Position numbers and translations under genes: made by a program. From Limnochordia bacterium (GTDB lineage Bacteria; Bacillota; Limnochordia; Darwinibacteriales; B1SED10-159), in the NCBI GenBank assembly GCA_007132255.1, contig SLOZ01000039.1, positions 1 to 5,190 of the forward strand: DNA of 5,190 bases. Reading direction: 5' to 3'. This document shows positions 5,025 to 5,190 of the stretch, piece by piece; position 1 is the stretch's first letter; every line of letters begins with the position of its first letter. The notes beneath the pieces are model-generated. The model made no database searches. It was not told where the DNA came from and saw only the letters and a program-made list of their open reading frames with translations.

Positions 5025-5190
5025 TTACAGTTCAACGTCAATACGTAAGCCTCCAGGAGCAATGACAGGAAAAACCAGCAGCTCTTCATGGTGCAGGTTG
5101 GGATAGAACCACACGAGTTTTCGGCCGTCGTGATCCCACCCTTTCATCCAAGCACCGACTTGGCCGTAGACCGTATCCCCAGGCTCTGCG
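5025..5190 (-). CDS. C-terminal 54 residues of an unrecognised protein (start beyond the window)
   Basis: The reading frame enters from the right edge (first full codon at 5189-5187) and ends at a TAA at 5027-5025. The translation is coherent: AEPGDTVYGQVGAWMKGWDH at the visible start, then alternating hydrophobic stretches such as KLVWFYP and ELLVFPVIAPGGLRIDVEL at the C-terminus. This pattern suggests a beta-rich ending. Third positions favour G and C, as in the neighbouring genes. I recognise no family. The gene converges on the ankyrin gene with about 670 nt between them, and copy C of the short repeat touches its stop codon. It could be an artefact of a short open frame, but the composition and clean ending favour a real gene. 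Confidence 0.65.
   Translation of the reverse strand, partial: AEPGDTVYGQVGAWMKGWDHDGRKLVWFYPNLHHEELLVFPVIAPGGLRIDVEL

Noticed and set aside
4972..5036. Alternating GTTGA/TCAAC words that could form competing hairpins, as in a riboswitch or attenuator
   Set aside because: The arms are only 5 bp and lie around the 3' end of the minus-strand gene, not in a leader; chance is a sufficient explanation.

Overview
This window looks like ordinary bacterial chromosome of moderate GC, roughly 50-55% by eye. It shows textbook bacterial signals: strong Shine-Dalgarno sites (AAGGAGGT, AGGAGG), a TTGACA-type promoter and a lipobox. The solute-binding protein has a plain Sec signal peptide with no lipobox cysteine. 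That fits a diderm, or one of the deep lineages near Bacillota, Thermotogota or Synergistota, better than a typical Bacillus-like cell. No taxonomic marker gene is present, so this is a weak inference.

Layout. Positions 1-2357 (minus strand) hold the first two genes of a peptide/dipeptide-type ABC importer operon: a family 5 solute-binding protein (801-2357), then a DppB/OppB-like permease that runs off the left edge (716 to 1). An 84-nt gap with a very strong GC-rich hairpin separates them. A good promoter (2391-2419) drives the operon and shows that the binding protein starts at the ATG at 2357. Positions 2358-2747 are a 390-nt divergent intergenic region with two inverted-repeat pairs built on the same TGTCA/TGACA word. 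Positions 2748-4352 (plus strand) encode a 534-residue lipoprotein: a lipobox, a beta-rich N-terminal domain resembling LppM/DUF3153 lipoproteins, and about seven ankyrin repeats. Positions 4353-5024 carry no convincing intact gene. This stretch holds hairpins, including an 18-bp-stem structure likely to end transcription, a small family of related short repeats, and out-of-frame coding-like stretches on the minus strand. Positions 5025-5190 (minus strand) are the C-terminal end of an unrecognised gene.

How the parts fit. The binding protein would capture a peptide-like ligand outside the membrane and deliver it to the permease pair, whose partner permease and ATPases should lie beyond the left edge. 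The ankyrin lipoprotein is divergent from this operon and shares its control region. It probably sits on the outer face of a membrane as a protein-binding scaffold, but nothing in the sequence ties it functionally to the importer. I found no convincing new defence, mobile or catalytic system. The most distinctive items are the ankyrin lipoprotein architecture, the shared TGTCA dyads, and the repeat-rich gap at 4353-5024.
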